64,000 bases of DNA, from positions 116,754 through 180,753 of the forward strand of contig JAJDXO010000050.1 of NCBI GenBank assembly GCA_022823235.1, given 5' to 3'. Made by a program: the position numbers and the translations under genes. A model generated the notes under the pieces. The model was not told the origin of the DNA, made no database searches, and worked only from the letters and a program-made list of their open reading frames with translations. Positions 43,420-51,791 of the stretch are shown in pieces; within the stretch, counting starts at the first letter, position 1; every line of letters starts with the position of its first letter. This DNA comes from Rhodospirillales bacterium. Lineage in GTDB: Bacteria; Pseudomonadota; Alphaproteobacteria; Rhodospirillales; UBA2165.

Positions 43420-44402
43420 TTATCGATACCCACGCGCACTTCATCCCCCAACTCATGCTCGACGCCCTCGGCAAGGAAATCGGCCGCTTTCCCTCGGTCG
43501 AGATGATCAACGACGACGGCCACTACCGGCTCGCCTTCGCCGGACGCGCGCCGACCCGGCCCATCTCGCCCAAGCTGCGGGATGCCGATGACCGTCTCCA
43601 ATGGATGGACGAACAGAGGGTCGACATCCAGGTAATGGGCGGCTGGCTCGATAGTTTCGGGTACGAACTGCCCGGCCAGGAGGGCGCGGATTGGTCGCGC
43701 TTCATGAATGAATTTCTTTGGACCGGCACCGACGATGTCGCGCGCTTCACACCGCTGGCGACGGTGCCGCTGCAGGACGGCAAGCGGGCGGCGGCGGTAT
43801 TGGAGGAGGCGCTGGGCGCAGGGTTTAAGGGCGTCATGATCGGTACCCAGCCTCATGGCGATGCCGGCATGCTCGACGATCCCGATCTCGATCCGTTTTG
43901 GGAGGCGGCTTCGGATCTCAACGCAGTACTTTATCTCCACCCGATGTTTGGCTGCGGCGATCCGCGCTTGCACGACTACGGCATGATGAACGCGGTGGGG
44001 CGCGGCGTCGATACCACCACCGCCACCGCCCGGCTGCTGTTCTCGGGGCACTTTCTCAAATACCCCGGGATGACCTTCATCCTGTCTCACGGCGGTGCCG
44101 GCTTACCCTTCTTGCTTGGCCGCCTGGCGCGCAACCGGGATATCCACCCGGGCGAATTCGCCGACCCCGTGGAAGGGTTCAACTGCCTGTATTTCGACAG
44201 CGTGCTATTCGACCCGGAAGCGCTGAAATTCCTTTGCACCATGGCCGGCGCCGATAAGGTGATGCTGGGTTCCGACTACCCCTTCCCCATCGGCGACCCC
44301 AACCCGACCAAGATCGTCGAGGACGCAAAATTGGGCAAAAAGGAAACCAGCCTGATCCTCGGCGACACGGCGCAGGAGATTTTCAAGATTCAGCCGTTGT
44401 AG
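43416..44402 (+). CDS. Amidohydrolase family 2 protein (ACMSD-like decarboxylase/hydrolase)
   Basis: This 328-residue TIM-barrel metalloenzyme has HAH in IIDTHAHFIP at residues 5-8, YLHPMFG near residue 175, LSHGGAGLPF near residue 222 and GSDYPFP near residue 285, all members of the ACMSD metal and acid/base set. Its start overlaps the large hydroxylase subunit (ATGA), so it is part of the same coupled operon. It probably decarboxylates or hydrolyses the hydroxylated product. It is a paralogue of 30417-31526 and of 61662-62621, though each represents a different branch. Confidence 0.88.
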   Translation: MIIDTHAHFIPQLMLDALGKEIGRFPSVEMINDDGHYRLAFAGRAPTRPISPKLRDADDRLQWMDEQRVDIQVMGGWLDSFGYELPGQEGADWSRFMNEFLWTGTDDVARFTPLATVPLQDGKRAAAVLEEALGAGFKGVMIGTQPHGDAGMLDDPDLDPFWEAASDLNAVLYLHPMFGCGDPRLHDYGMMNAVGRGVDTTTATARLLFSGHFLKYPGMTFILSHGGAGLPFLLGRLARNRDIHPGEFADPVEGFNCLYFDSVLFDPEALKFLCTMAGADKVMLGSDYPFPIGDPNPTKIVEDAKLGKKETSLILGDTAQEIFKIQPL

Positions 44403-44411
44403 GTTGGGCGC

Positions 44412-44957
44412 TTACTCCGGGAATTCGCCGCCGATCATCAGATAGGCCATGCTGCTGATCTCGTCGCTGCGGTTGGACCAGGAATGCCAATTGGCGAGCT
44501 GGATTACGGTATCGCCTTTCTGCAGCACGTGCACCGAATCCTCCAGGATCAGTGTCCGCTCTCCGTCGACGCAGAATGCGTAATCGACGCTTGCCGTGCG
44601 GTGCATGTTCCAGTGGGGGCCGTCCTCACGCCGCTCGGTGACACCGGACGCATTATGTTCCTCACGATTGCGCTTGGGGGAGCCGCCGTTGAGACCCTCG
44701 TTTTCTTCCGGCGGGGTTTGGGCGATTCGAAAATGAAGACCGCGGTCGGGCGGCGAGATCGAGAACTCGCAATCGCTGCCGTCCTCGGTGCCGGCTATCA
44801 GTGCAGGCACCTCCTGGACGGTCCAGAATTCGGTGAACCAGGAACCTGTCGGGCGCAGGCTGGCGTTGGGCGCCTCGCCGTCCCACAGCACGCCGGAACG
44901 GCCGTCTGCGTCGTTGCCGGTAACCACGCGCCGCAACTCTCGCGTTTCCTTCGCCAT
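44412..44957 (-). CDS. Cupin-domain protein A
   Basis: This 181-residue protein has a C-terminal single cupin barrel with HWNMHRTASVDYAFCVDGERTLILED and GDTVIQLANWHSWSNRS. The N-terminal part begins RRVVTGNDADGRSGVLWDG, which recurs in the next two genes. The start at 44957 overlaps the stop of cupin B (ATGA). It is one of three tandem paralogues, downstream-most in the - strand operon. Small cupins of this type are dioxygenases, isomerases or ligand-binding proteins. The His residues expected for metal binding are partly present. Function is not assigned. Confidence 0.82.
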   Translation of the reverse strand: MAKETRELRRVVTGNDADGRSGVLWDGEAPNASLRPTGSWFTEFWTVQEVPALIAGTEDGSDCEFSISPPDRGLHFRIAQTPPEENEGLNGGSPKRNREEHNASGVTERREDGPHWNMHRTASVDYAFCVDGERTLILEDSVHVLQKGDTVIQLANWHSWSNRSDEISSMAYLMIGGEFPE

Positions 44958-45532
44958 CACTCGCCTTCCTCGTCGTAGGTGCCGCCAATCATGACGTAGC
45001 CCATGACGCTGTCGCCGTAGGGATTGGACCAAGCGTGGTAATTGCCAAGCTCGATGACTACGTCGCCCTTTTTGAGATCGTAGCTTGCGCCGTCATCGAG
45101 AATCAGGGTCCGTTTCCCTTCCATGAGAAACCCGTAATCGACGGAGCGTGTCATGTGGATACCCGATTGACCCTTATTGCGGCCACCCCGGTCGCCGCGC
45201 CCGGTAATCGGCTCGAAGATCGGCTCATGCTCGGGCGTTGCGGTCGGATCGTCGATGGGATCGTAGCCGTCGGGCATTCTTGCCGACTCCACATAACGCA
45301 AGAATAGGCCGTTCTGTGGCGGCGCATCGGTAAAGGGCGGCGCCCCGAGGTCGTCCGCCCCGGTGATGGAAGCCGGCATGGTCTCGAAACACCAGAATTG
45401 GGTCATGCCGGTGCCAGGCACCACAGGATTGGGACGGGTATTGGCTGCATTGCCGTCCCAGAGCACGCCGGAGTATCCGTCGGCATCGTTGCCGGTGACG
45501 ACGCGGCGAAAGGGTTTCTGTTGTTTAGCCAA
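44957..45532 (-). CDS. Cupin-domain protein B
   Basis: This 191-residue paralogue of cupin A begins RRVVTGNDADGYSGVLWDG and has IHMTRSVDYGFLMEGKRTLILDD and GDVVIELGNYHAWSNPYG in the barrel. Its stop overlaps the cupin A start, and its start lies 3 bp after the cupin C stop, so the three are translated together. An insert of about 25 residues rich in Pro and Glu precedes the barrel. The tandem arrangement suggests a hetero-oligomer or specialisation after duplication. Function is unknown. Confidence 0.82.
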   Translation of the reverse strand: MAKQQKPFRRVVTGNDADGYSGVLWDGNAANTRPNPVVPGTGMTQFWCFETMPASITGADDLGAPPFTDAPPQNGLFLRYVESARMPDGYDPIDDPTATPEHEPIFEPITGRGDRGGRNKGQSGIHMTRSVDYGFLMEGKRTLILDDGASYDLKKGDVVIELGNYHAWSNPYGDSVMGYVMIGGTYDEEGE

Positions 45533-45535
45533 TTT

Positions 45536-46093
45536 TCAGGCCCGGTCGGTCGCGTCATGGGAAGATACGATCACGATGCAGGGCTTGTCCGACCGGTTCG
45601 ACCAGGCGTGATTGGTGCCCCGTTGGATCACCGTGTCTCCCTCTCTGAGGTCTACCTCTTCCCTGTCAAGGACCAGAGTGATCTCGCCTTCCAGGATGTA
45701 GCAGAAATCAAGGGTCTTGGTTTTCTGCATATAGGGGTGTGGCGCGTTTTTGGCGTAGGTGCTGGCTCCTGGCGATCCCATGGCGTCAAAATACTCCTCT
45801 ACCGCGTTCTGCCCGACCTTGCCGATAAATGTGGAATCCGGTGGGAACTCGTAATAGCGGAAATTCGATCCCATGGCCGGGGGCTCGATCGCCTGCGGGA
45901 GATCGAGGGTTTCGCGGAGGCCACGGGTTCGGGCCGGTGTGCTGTCGGTTACCCATAATCGAGTCGCGTAGAAGCCGGGCCGGGCCGGATCCGTTTGGAC
46001 ATCGGGGGATGGCCCGTCGCTGAGTGCGACAGCCCTGCCATTGTCGTCGTTGCCCGCGACAATTCGCCTGACGGATTTCGCGGTAAAGGCCAT
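45536..46093 (-). CDS. Cupin-domain protein C
   Basis: This 185-residue protein begins RRIVAGNDDNGRAVALSDG, recognisably related to the other two cupins, and has TKTLDFCYILEGEITLVLDRE and GDTVIQRGTNHAWSNRS in the barrel. The start at 46093 is chosen because GGAGGA lies about 8 nt upstream; a Met five codons earlier is weaker. It is the first gene of the three-cupin operon, after a terminator that separates it from the TctC gene. Of the three it looks most like cupins paired with aromatic catabolic enzymes, but I cannot assign a reaction. Confidence 0.82.
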   Translation of the reverse strand: MAFTAKSVRRIVAGNDDNGRAVALSDGPSPDVQTDPARPGFYATRLWVTDSTPARTRGLRETLDLPQAIEPPAMGSNFRYYEFPPDSTFIGKVGQNAVEEYFDAMGSPGASTYAKNAPHPYMQKTKTLDFCYILEGEITLVLDREEVDLREGDTVIQRGTNHAWSNRSDKPCIVIVSSHDATDRA

Positions 46094-46113
46094 AGAATGG
46101 TCCTCCATGACGG

Positions 46114-46147
46114 AAAAAAGGACGACCGAAGCGCCTCCGGCCGTCCT
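46114..46147 (-). terminator. Rho-independent terminator after the TctC-like gene
   Basis: On the - strand, AGGACGGCCG (46147-46138) pairs with CGGTCGTCCT (46128-46119), with one G-U pair and a 9-nt loop, and then a run of six T follows (46119-46114). It lies 48 bp after the stop of the binding-protein gene and 20 bp before the cupin C start. The cupin operon therefore probably has its own promoter or depends on read-through. Confidence 0.8.
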
Positions 46148-46194
46148 ATCGTATCTACAAGAGACGCTGCGAACGTCCTCTATTTCTTCTTGCG

Positions 46195-47301
46195 CTATTT
46201 GGCTTTTTTCCGGGCCGCGCGTGCCGCATCCATGCGCGCCTGCCAGAACGCCTTAATCTTCGGATCCGGATTGGCGATGCTGTCGATCGCGGCCACCGCC
46301 TTGTCAAACGGGGTGTAGTCGGGGACGGCACCACGGAAGACCTTGTGCAAATCGGCCCGTGCATCCGGATCGGTCGTCGCGGCCTGCTTGAATGCCTTAC
46401 TTAAGATGGCCGCGGCTTCCTTGTTCATGCCCGGCGGGCCGAACAGAATTTGGCCCATCGTGCCGCGCAGATCCATGAAAAAGGAATAAGCCTCCCATAC
46501 CTCACCCGACGGCGCTTTGCCGTGGACCTCCTTGTAGACGTCGAAGAAGGATTTCATGCCCTTATAGACCACTTTGTCCTCGGCGTAGTTGCCCTGGGCA
46601 TCCCGCGGCGGGTAGTACCAGAGGGGCACCACGGTGCCGTTCGTCACGACCCGGTTGAAGGCGCCGTTGTACATGGAGATACCCGCACCGGTGAAATTGG
46701 TCTCGTTCTGCTCGATCGACGCGGCAATTTTGCTGCCGCTGCGGTAGCCCGGCACGTAGCGGAATTTAAGGCCCAGAATTTCAGCCGCCATGACCGTCTC
46801 GAGATCGAGATTGTGGGTTCTGTTGCGGCCGGTATAGACGAGGTTCTTGGCTTTGACGATATCGGCGCCCCGTTTAATGCCGCCCGGAACCAGATCGGCG
46901 CGGGCGACCGCCACCGACGGCTTCGCGGCGACAGCGCCAAGCAAGGTGAAGTCCTTGTACGAAAACTGGACACCCGGCGCGTTGGTGAGTTCGGCCATGG
47001 CCTGCCATGGATTGTAGGAAACCGTCAGGCCGTCCTTGGGCGCCTTGTCCTTCATAAAGTTTACGGACTTCAAGGACGCGGCGCCGGGCATGCTCCGGAC
47101 GACGATGTTCGGATTACCCGGAATATATTTTTTCATATGGCGCGTGTAGATGCGGGCGAAGGTATCGATGCCGCCTGGCCCGAAGCCGATAATGACGTTG
47201 ATGGTCTTGCCTTTGTAAAACTGCGCGTTTGCAAAAGTCGCGCTGGCCAGAAGGAGGCCGGCCGCCAATAGTACGACTAGTCCGTTTTTTGCGGTGATCA
47301 T
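46195..47301 (-). CDS. TctC/Bug-family periplasmic solute-binding protein, orphan
   Basis: This 368-residue protein has a signal peptide (GLVVLLAAGLLLASATFANA) and then FYKGKTINVIIGFGPGGIDTFARI, the Bug-family opening of tripartite tricarboxylate transporter binding proteins. The start at 47301 has AGAGGGG 8 nt upstream. No TctA or TctB permease gene is found in the window. The C terminus is long and Lys/Ala-rich, unlike the compact end of most Bug proteins. It probably captures an aromatic or dicarboxylic acid, with the permease encoded elsewhere. Confidence 0.86.
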   Translation of the reverse strand: MITAKNGLVVLLAAGLLLASATFANAQFYKGKTINVIIGFGPGGIDTFARIYTRHMKKYIPGNPNIVVRSMPGAASLKSVNFMKDKAPKDGLTVSYNPWQAMAELTNAPGVQFSYKDFTLLGAVAAKPSVAVARADLVPGGIKRGADIVKAKNLVYTGRNRTHNLDLETVMAAEILGLKFRYVPGYRSGSKIAASIEQNETNFTGAGISMYNGAFNRVVTNGTVVPLWYYPPRDAQGNYAEDKVVYKGMKSFFDVYKEVHGKAPSGEVWEAYSFFMDLRGTMGQILFGPPGMNKEAAAILSKAFKQAATTDPDARADLHKVFRGAVPDYTPFDKAVAAIDSIANPDPKIKAFWQARMDAARAARKKAK

Positions 47302-47544
47302 GATTGCTACCCCTCTGATGCATTGGTGAGCTTTTTTCCGGATTTCGTGCGGTGAATCCGTTGCTACCCAATGATGGTCACGCATCTGCGGTTAAGCGTC
47401 AAGCATCCGGACCCCTGAACGGCAGCCAATTTACCAGCCGAAATCTGCAGAATCTTGCCATAAATCCGTGACGAATCGGCCTGATTGGGATTTGATACGA
47501 ATTAAGAATTTCGAAAATTATTCAGTCAAACGGGACACATCACC

Positions 47545-49218
47545 ATGGACGTCGCAGAAGCCATCGCTAGTTCGCTGGTAGACGAAGGGGTGACGCTCGC
47601 GGCCGGAATGGGCGGCCAGTCGATCGGACCGCTGATGGACGCCGTCGCCGACCGCATGGAAATCGCTCTCATGTATGTGCGCCAGGAACGGGTCGCCTTT
47701 GATGTCTGCGACGGTTTTGCCCGCTCCAGCGGCCGGCCAGCTATCTGCTTCACCGACGCCGGTCCCGCCGCCGCCAACCTCATGGGTGGTCTAGTCAACA
47801 GTTGGGGTGACTCGGTGCCAGTGATGTTCTTCGCCGGCCACAACAAACACACCGAAGTTGCCAGCAAATACTCCAAGGAATTGCCTTTTCTCGATCTGTT
47901 CGGGCCGGTCAGCAAGTGGGCCGCATTAATTGATCACCCCTCCAAGACCAGCGAGGTTCTGCGGCGGGGCTTTATGCATCTCCGTACTGGCCGCCCAGGC
48001 CCGGTTATTATTGGTTTGCCGGTCGACGTTTCGCAGATGGACGTGGGAAATTACAACTATCAGACCGTTGGCTCGCAGCGAAGGGCGCGGAGTGGCGGTG
48101 ACCCGGCTGCTCTCAAGGACGCAATCGAATTGATCGCCAATGCGGAACGGCCCTACGTCTATACCGGGGCCGGGATATTGCAATCTGAGGCAACGGATGA
48201 ATTGGTCCGATTCGCCGAGCTTCTGTCTTTGCCGGTTAGCACGACTTTGAACGGCAAAAGCGGAATGCCGGAAGACCATCCGCTGTCCCTAGGCATCGGC
48301 GGCTTTGCGAAAGCGCTCTACGGATCTCTTCCGGCTACGAAATTGGGGCGAGAGGCCGACGTCATTATGACCATCGGCTGCGGATTTAAGCATCACGCTA
48401 CGATCGGCCGTCCCGAGGACCGGGTGAAACATATCCAAATTGACGTTGACCCGACGGAATTGAACCGCGACCACTTGGCTGATGTCGCCATTCTCGCCGA
48501 TGCCAAAATTGTTCTTGAGCAAATGTGTGACATCGCCGAGACCGTTTTGCCGAAAGAGCGTTTGGTCAGGACGAACAGCCGTTATGACGAAATCGCGGAC
48601 CTCAAAGCGAAGTGGGCCGAGGTTTCGGCGCAGGTGCTCGAATCGGAGGAGGTTCCGATCAACCCGTTCCGCGTCACCAGCGAGTTGATCAAACTTGTCG
48701 ATCCCGCAAATACCGTTTTAATACATGATGCCGGAACGGTGCGCGGATCGACATGCCAGCACTATGTTTCAACGACCCCAAGGGGATTTCTTGGTTTTGG
48801 GGTTGAAAGTGCGATGGGTTGGTCCATCGGCGCAGCGATGGGGGCCAAAAAGGCCAATCCCGAGAAATTGGTCGTCGCCGTTATCGGCGAGGAAGCCATG
48901 TGCGAGACCGGCTTGGACATCGAAACGTCGATCCGCAACGACGCCCCGATACTGGTCATCGTCAAGAATAACCGGCGAAAGTTCGATCACGACATGACTG
49001 AAAGCGAACGGCTCGCCTATCACCGTTTTCACCAGGGGATCAGCCCGAGCGGATTGGCCGCCGCTTTGGGCGCGGGGTCCTATCTTGTGGAAGAGCCGGG
49101 AAACATTGCCGAGAAACTTGAAGTGGCAATCAAGGAGGTTCAATCAGGACACTCGGCGGTATTGGAGGTCATGACCAATCGGATCAACACCAGCCTTCAC
49201 GGCCTCTGGGAAGAATAA
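47545..49218 (+). CDS. Thiamine-diphosphate-dependent enzyme (acetolactate synthase / decarboxylase family)
   Basis: This 557-residue protein has the three-domain layout of the acetolactate synthase and benzoylformate decarboxylase family. The catalytic Glu is Glu48 in YVRQERVAF. The cofactor motif normally GDG-x(about 25)-NN appears as GEE (448-450) followed by NN at 475-476, so the first metal-binding Asp is a Glu and the Gly is lost. A glyoxylate- or oxalyl-type activity, or a 2-keto acid decarboxylase role, is possible. It begins a + strand unit after a 243-bp divergent promoter region. Whether the altered motif still binds Mg-ThDP is open. Confidence 0.86.
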   Translation: MDVAEAIASSLVDEGVTLAAGMGGQSIGPLMDAVADRMEIALMYVRQERVAFDVCDGFARSSGRPAICFTDAGPAAANLMGGLVNSWGDSVPVMFFAGHNKHTEVASKYSKELPFLDLFGPVSKWAALIDHPSKTSEVLRRGFMHLRTGRPGPVIIGLPVDVSQMDVGNYNYQTVGSQRRARSGGDPAALKDAIELIANAERPYVYTGAGILQSEATDELVRFAELLSLPVSTTLNGKSGMPEDHPLSLGIGGFAKALYGSLPATKLGREADVIMTIGCGFKHHATIGRPEDRVKHIQIDVDPTELNRDHLADVAILADAKIVLEQMCDIAETVLPKERLVRTNSRYDEIADLKAKWAEVSAQVLESEEVPINPFRVTSELIKLVDPANTVLIHDAGTVRGSTCQHYVSTTPRGFLGFGVESAMGWSIGAAMGAKKANPEKLVVAVIGEEAMCETGLDIETSIRNDAPILVIVKNNRRKFDHDMTESERLAYHRFHQGISPSGLAAALGAGSYLVEEPGNIAEKLEVAIKEVQSGHSAVLEVMTNRINTSLHGLWEE

Positions 49219-49226
49219 TGAGGAAC

Positions 49227-49826
49227 TTAGTCACTGTCGGCTGCGTGTTTGCCCAGCTCCCATCCATAGGGCACCAGGTACTCTTCGGCTGCGGAAACGG
49301 CTGCGGGTTCCAACGTCGTCGCCATCGTGTCGTTGAACCGGTTGAGAAAGCCGAATAGCGCAATTACCGCGACGATTTCCACAATTTGATCATCGCTCCA
49401 ATGCTTTTTGAGCTCGGCGAAATCATCGTCCGTAACGGCGTTGGGAACTTGCGCCGCACCTTGTGCCATACGCAATGCCGTTCGTTCAGCTTCGCTGAAG
49501 TGGGGTGAGGTTTCGTAAGCCCAAATATCTGCTTCCCGCTCAGCCTCCACGTCCTGTCGACGCGCGAAATTCGCGTTGTGGGCCGCGCAGTACATGCAGC
49601 CGGCTGAAAAGCTGGCCACTTGGGCGATCATCACCTTGAATTCCTCGGATACCAATCCGGGCCCCACGATTGCGTCGCGTAACTTGCGGTGCGCTTTGTA
49701 GATTTCCGGCCGCCTGGCGAGCGTCCGAACGAAATTTGGAACGAAATGATCGGCCTCCTCAGCCGCGACAAAGAGATGCTCGAACTCCGGCATCTCCTCA
49801 CGCTCTAATGGTTTAATGCGTGCCAT
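49227..49826 (-). CDS. AhpD-like carboxymuconolactone-decarboxylase-family protein (CxxC form)
   Basis: This 199-residue helical protein has CMYC followed by AAHNANF near residues 90-100, the AhpD redox centre with its conserved His. It is likely a peroxidase or disulfide reductase. The protein at 31533-32198 has the same layout but a TGA codon at the second Cys. Start 49826 has GAGGCG 6 nt upstream. It converges with the ThDP enzyme, with 8 bp between the stops. It provides the internal control showing that this position is normally cysteine in the same genome. Confidence 0.87.
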   Translation of the reverse strand: MARIKPLEREEMPEFEHLFVAAEEADHFVPNFVRTLARRPEIYKAHRKLRDAIVGPGLVSEEFKVMIAQVASFSAGCMYCAAHNANFARRQDVEAEREADIWAYETSPHFSEAERTALRMAQGAAQVPNAVTDDDFAELKKHWSDDQIVEIVAVIALFGFLNRFNDTMATTLEPAAVSAAEEYLVPYGWELGKHAADSD

Positions 49827-50138
49827 GTTTTCGCCTCGATACAATTATCGGCCTAGTCGGGCCGAATTTGTCGGAATTAGGATGTGCGTGTCACTGGTAT
49901 ACGACGGTCGTCTTCGAATTACCAATCCAAGCAGGCACAGAGAGTCCCGACACACCGTGGGGAAGAGAGATTGCAACTCATCATTCAGCGAGAGCGGAAC
50001 GTCGACAATGTCATATCCCCGGGAAAGGGGATGTCTTTTCCCGTTTTCGTTCAGATGGAGGATGGGTGGAACGATTACAGTTATAGAACCTCCCGGACCA
50101 AGGCCCGGCGCTTGATGGTTACAAGAGTTCGGTAAAGG
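49827..50138. other. Intergenic stretch without a recognised gene
   Basis: This stretch, just over 300 bp, lies between the AhpD-like gene and the tRNA-3'-end-like sequence. Short frames exist in all directions, but none has a ribosome site or family-like content. A small dyad CCCCGGGAAAGGGG is at about 50015-50028. It may be decayed mobile-element DNA, given what follows. Confidence 0.3.
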
Positions 50139-50158
50139 TGGTTGCGGGGGCAGGATTT
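50139..50158. repeat. tRNA-3'-end-like sequence, candidate attachment site
   Basis: Read on the - strand, the 20 nt AAATCCTGCCCCCGCAACCA match the 3' end of alphaproteobacterial initiator tRNA genes as I remember them, including the CCA. The rest of the tRNA is absent: the match stops sharply after AAATCC. Such 3' fragments are left by integrases that use tRNA genes as targets. An integrase remnant lies 72 bp away, and related sequence occurs at 37.7 and 62.8 kb. Confidence 0.6.
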
Positions 50159-50198
50159 ATTCAAGCTCCTACAATAATGGTTTCAGTGTGAGGAAGTA

Positions 50199-50220
50199 GG
50201 CAGGGCCTAGCGGCCCTGCC
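50199..50220. terminator. Hairpin downstream of the integrase remnant
   Basis: GGCAGGGCC at 50199-50207 and GGCCCTGCC at 50212-50220 form a perfect 9-bp stem with a TAGC loop. It lies 10 bp after the integrase stop on the - strand. There is no T run, so its strength as a terminator is doubtful; it may be a relic of the element's end. Confidence 0.4.
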
Positions 50221-50229
50221 CTTCTCAAC

Positions 50230-50421
50230 CTAGACCTCAACTCGTTCCGCAATTTCGATTGCGTCATCCACCTCGATACCCAGGTAGTTGACCATACTCC
50301 TGATCTTTGAGTGACCGCAGCGGGCGGCCGACAAAATGAGCGCTGAAACACGCTTCCGTGCCGACCATACAGCGCGGCTGTTTCTCCCGAATAGTGCCGG
50401 TTCCACGTCTTTGCTGGCCAA
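50230..50421 (-). pseudogene. Tyrosine recombinase (integrase) remnant, C-terminal end
   Basis: The last 28 codons before the stop at 50230 read CGHSKIRSMVNYLGIEVDD and then AIEIAERVEV. This is the conserved C terminus of phage-type integrases, with the GH motif, the catalytic Tyr in NYLG and a DDAIEIAE tail. The DNA just upstream only resembles the preceding part of the family in broken frames, so the gene is truncated and decayed. It ends beside the tRNA-3'-end-like sequence, the normal place for an integrase in an island. It is the only mobile-element protein trace in the window. Confidence 0.68.
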
Positions 50422-50492
50422 CCGGCAGGGAAAGTAGCCGGTCCATCCCGTTGGAGGACGTTATCCTGTACACCATCGTCAATTGGAGGCCT

Positions 50493-51791
50493 CTATCGAC
50501 TAGCCGGCAAGACACGGCCGGAGCACTCGCCAAAGCCGATGGATGCAAAACCGTCCCGCGTTGCGCGACCGCGGAACGTGATCTCATCGCCGTCTTCCAG
50601 ATAACGGCGGGATTCCCCTCCAATGGAAATGTCCGCAGTGCCCTTTTCACTCTGTTCGGCGAGGCAGGCCCAAGAGGTGGGGTCAGCTCCCGAGACGGTG
50701 CCGCTGCCGAATAAATCGCCGGGCTCCAGATTGCAGCCGTTGCTCGTGTGATGTGCCACCATCTGAGCGGGCGTCCAGTAGGATTCCCGGAAGTTTGTCC
50801 GTGTGATGTTGACGGGCTCGGCGCCATTCTCCCGCATGCTTTCGGTGGTCCAATAGGCTAAGAGGTCGATATCGAGGCCACCGTTTGCTTGATCATCTTC
50901 ATCCAGTAGATGAGCTGGTGGGACAGCATCCGGGTCACGCCTTCGTGCCGGCACTCGAAAGGGCGCCAATGCCTCGGTGGTCACGATCCACGGCGATATG
51001 GTGGTCATCAGGCTTTTGCCGAGAAATGGGCCCAGCGGTTGTCCCTCCCAAAACTGGATGGCGCGCGCCGACCAGTCGTTGAGCAAACCGTATCCGAACA
51101 AATGGTCAGCCGCCGATTCGATGCTGATCGGCTCCCCAAGATCATTGCCCGGACCTACAAATATCCCGAGTTCAAGCTCGAAATCCTGCGCCGGTTCCGG
51201 GCCGAACGTGACCTCGCCGTCGGGACTTGGATACTGACCGTTGGGGCGTCGCAGGGGGGTGCCACTGACCCTGACGGTGGTTGCCCTGCTGTGATAGGCG
51301 ATCGGAACCGAGTGATAGTGCTGCGGAAGATTGCCGGTCGGTGACATTCGCTTGGAATGCTCGTCCGAGCATAGGAAATCCGTGAAGCTGCCAATTTTTG
51401 CCGGCAGCAACATTTCGCGATCAGCGGCCATGACCAGGCAGGCGTTGGCAGCCTGTTCGTCCTTGCTGCCCTGCGTTAGGAGGTCCGCAACCGCTTTGCG
51501 AAGTGCCGAGGCTGCCTCGATTCCAAGCGCGAAAAGAGAGTTCAATTGGGAACCTGATGCCGCGACAGCGGCGTCCTTCGCCGGTCCGGAAAACAGTCCG
51601 GCACTATTTGCGGCGGAAATGTCGAGTATGCAGTCTCCGATGGCAATGCCGCATCGGGCCACACCAGCGCCGTTGCTGAAAACACCCAAGGGGAGGTTTT
51701 GAATGGGGAAATCGGTATCTGGCTCATTTGCCCTCGCCACCCAACTCCGACGATCAGGATCGTGCGTATCGTTTATCTCAAAGACGCTCAT
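50493..51791 (-). CDS. fahA: Fumarylacetoacetase
   Basis: This 432-residue hydrolase cleaves fumarylacetoacetate, the last step of homogentisate or related ring-cleavage pathways. The hallmark GLLNDWSARAIQFWE followed by LGPFLGKSLMTTISPWIV near residue 245 is that of true FahA. Metal ligands appear in the ELELGIFVG region and the downstream Asp. The length fits the family (415-440). Start 51791 overlaps the stop of the metallo-hydrolase gene (ATGA). Upstream genes encode an extradiol dioxygenase and a flavin hydroxylase, so it probably hydrolyses a related diketo acid. A substrate other than fumarylacetoacetate is possible. Confidence 0.9.
   Translation of the reverse strand: MSVFEINDTHDPDRRSWVARANEPDTDFPIQNLPLGVFSNGAGVARCGIAIGDCILDISAANSAGLFSGPAKDAAVAASGSQLNSLFALGIEAASALRKAVADLLTQGSKDEQAANACLVMAADREMLLPAKIGSFTDFLCSDEHSKRMSPTGNLPQHYHSVPIAYHSRATTVRVSGTPLRRPNGQYPSPDGEVTFGPEPAQDFELELGIFVGPGNDLGEPISIESAADHLFGYGLLNDWSARAIQFWEGQPLGPFLGKSLMTTISPWIVTTEALAPFRVPARRRDPDAVPPAHLLDEDDQANGGLDIDLLAYWTTESMRENGAEPVNITRTNFRESYWTPAQMVAHHTSNGCNLEPGDLFGSGTVSGADPTSWACLAEQSEKGTADISIGGESRRYLEDGDEITFRGRATRDGFASIGFGECSGRVLPASR

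Noticed and set aside
50139..50230. A complete tRNA gene near 50.15 kb
   Set aside because: Only the last 20 nt match a tRNA end; no anticodon or D arm can be folded from the flanking DNA.
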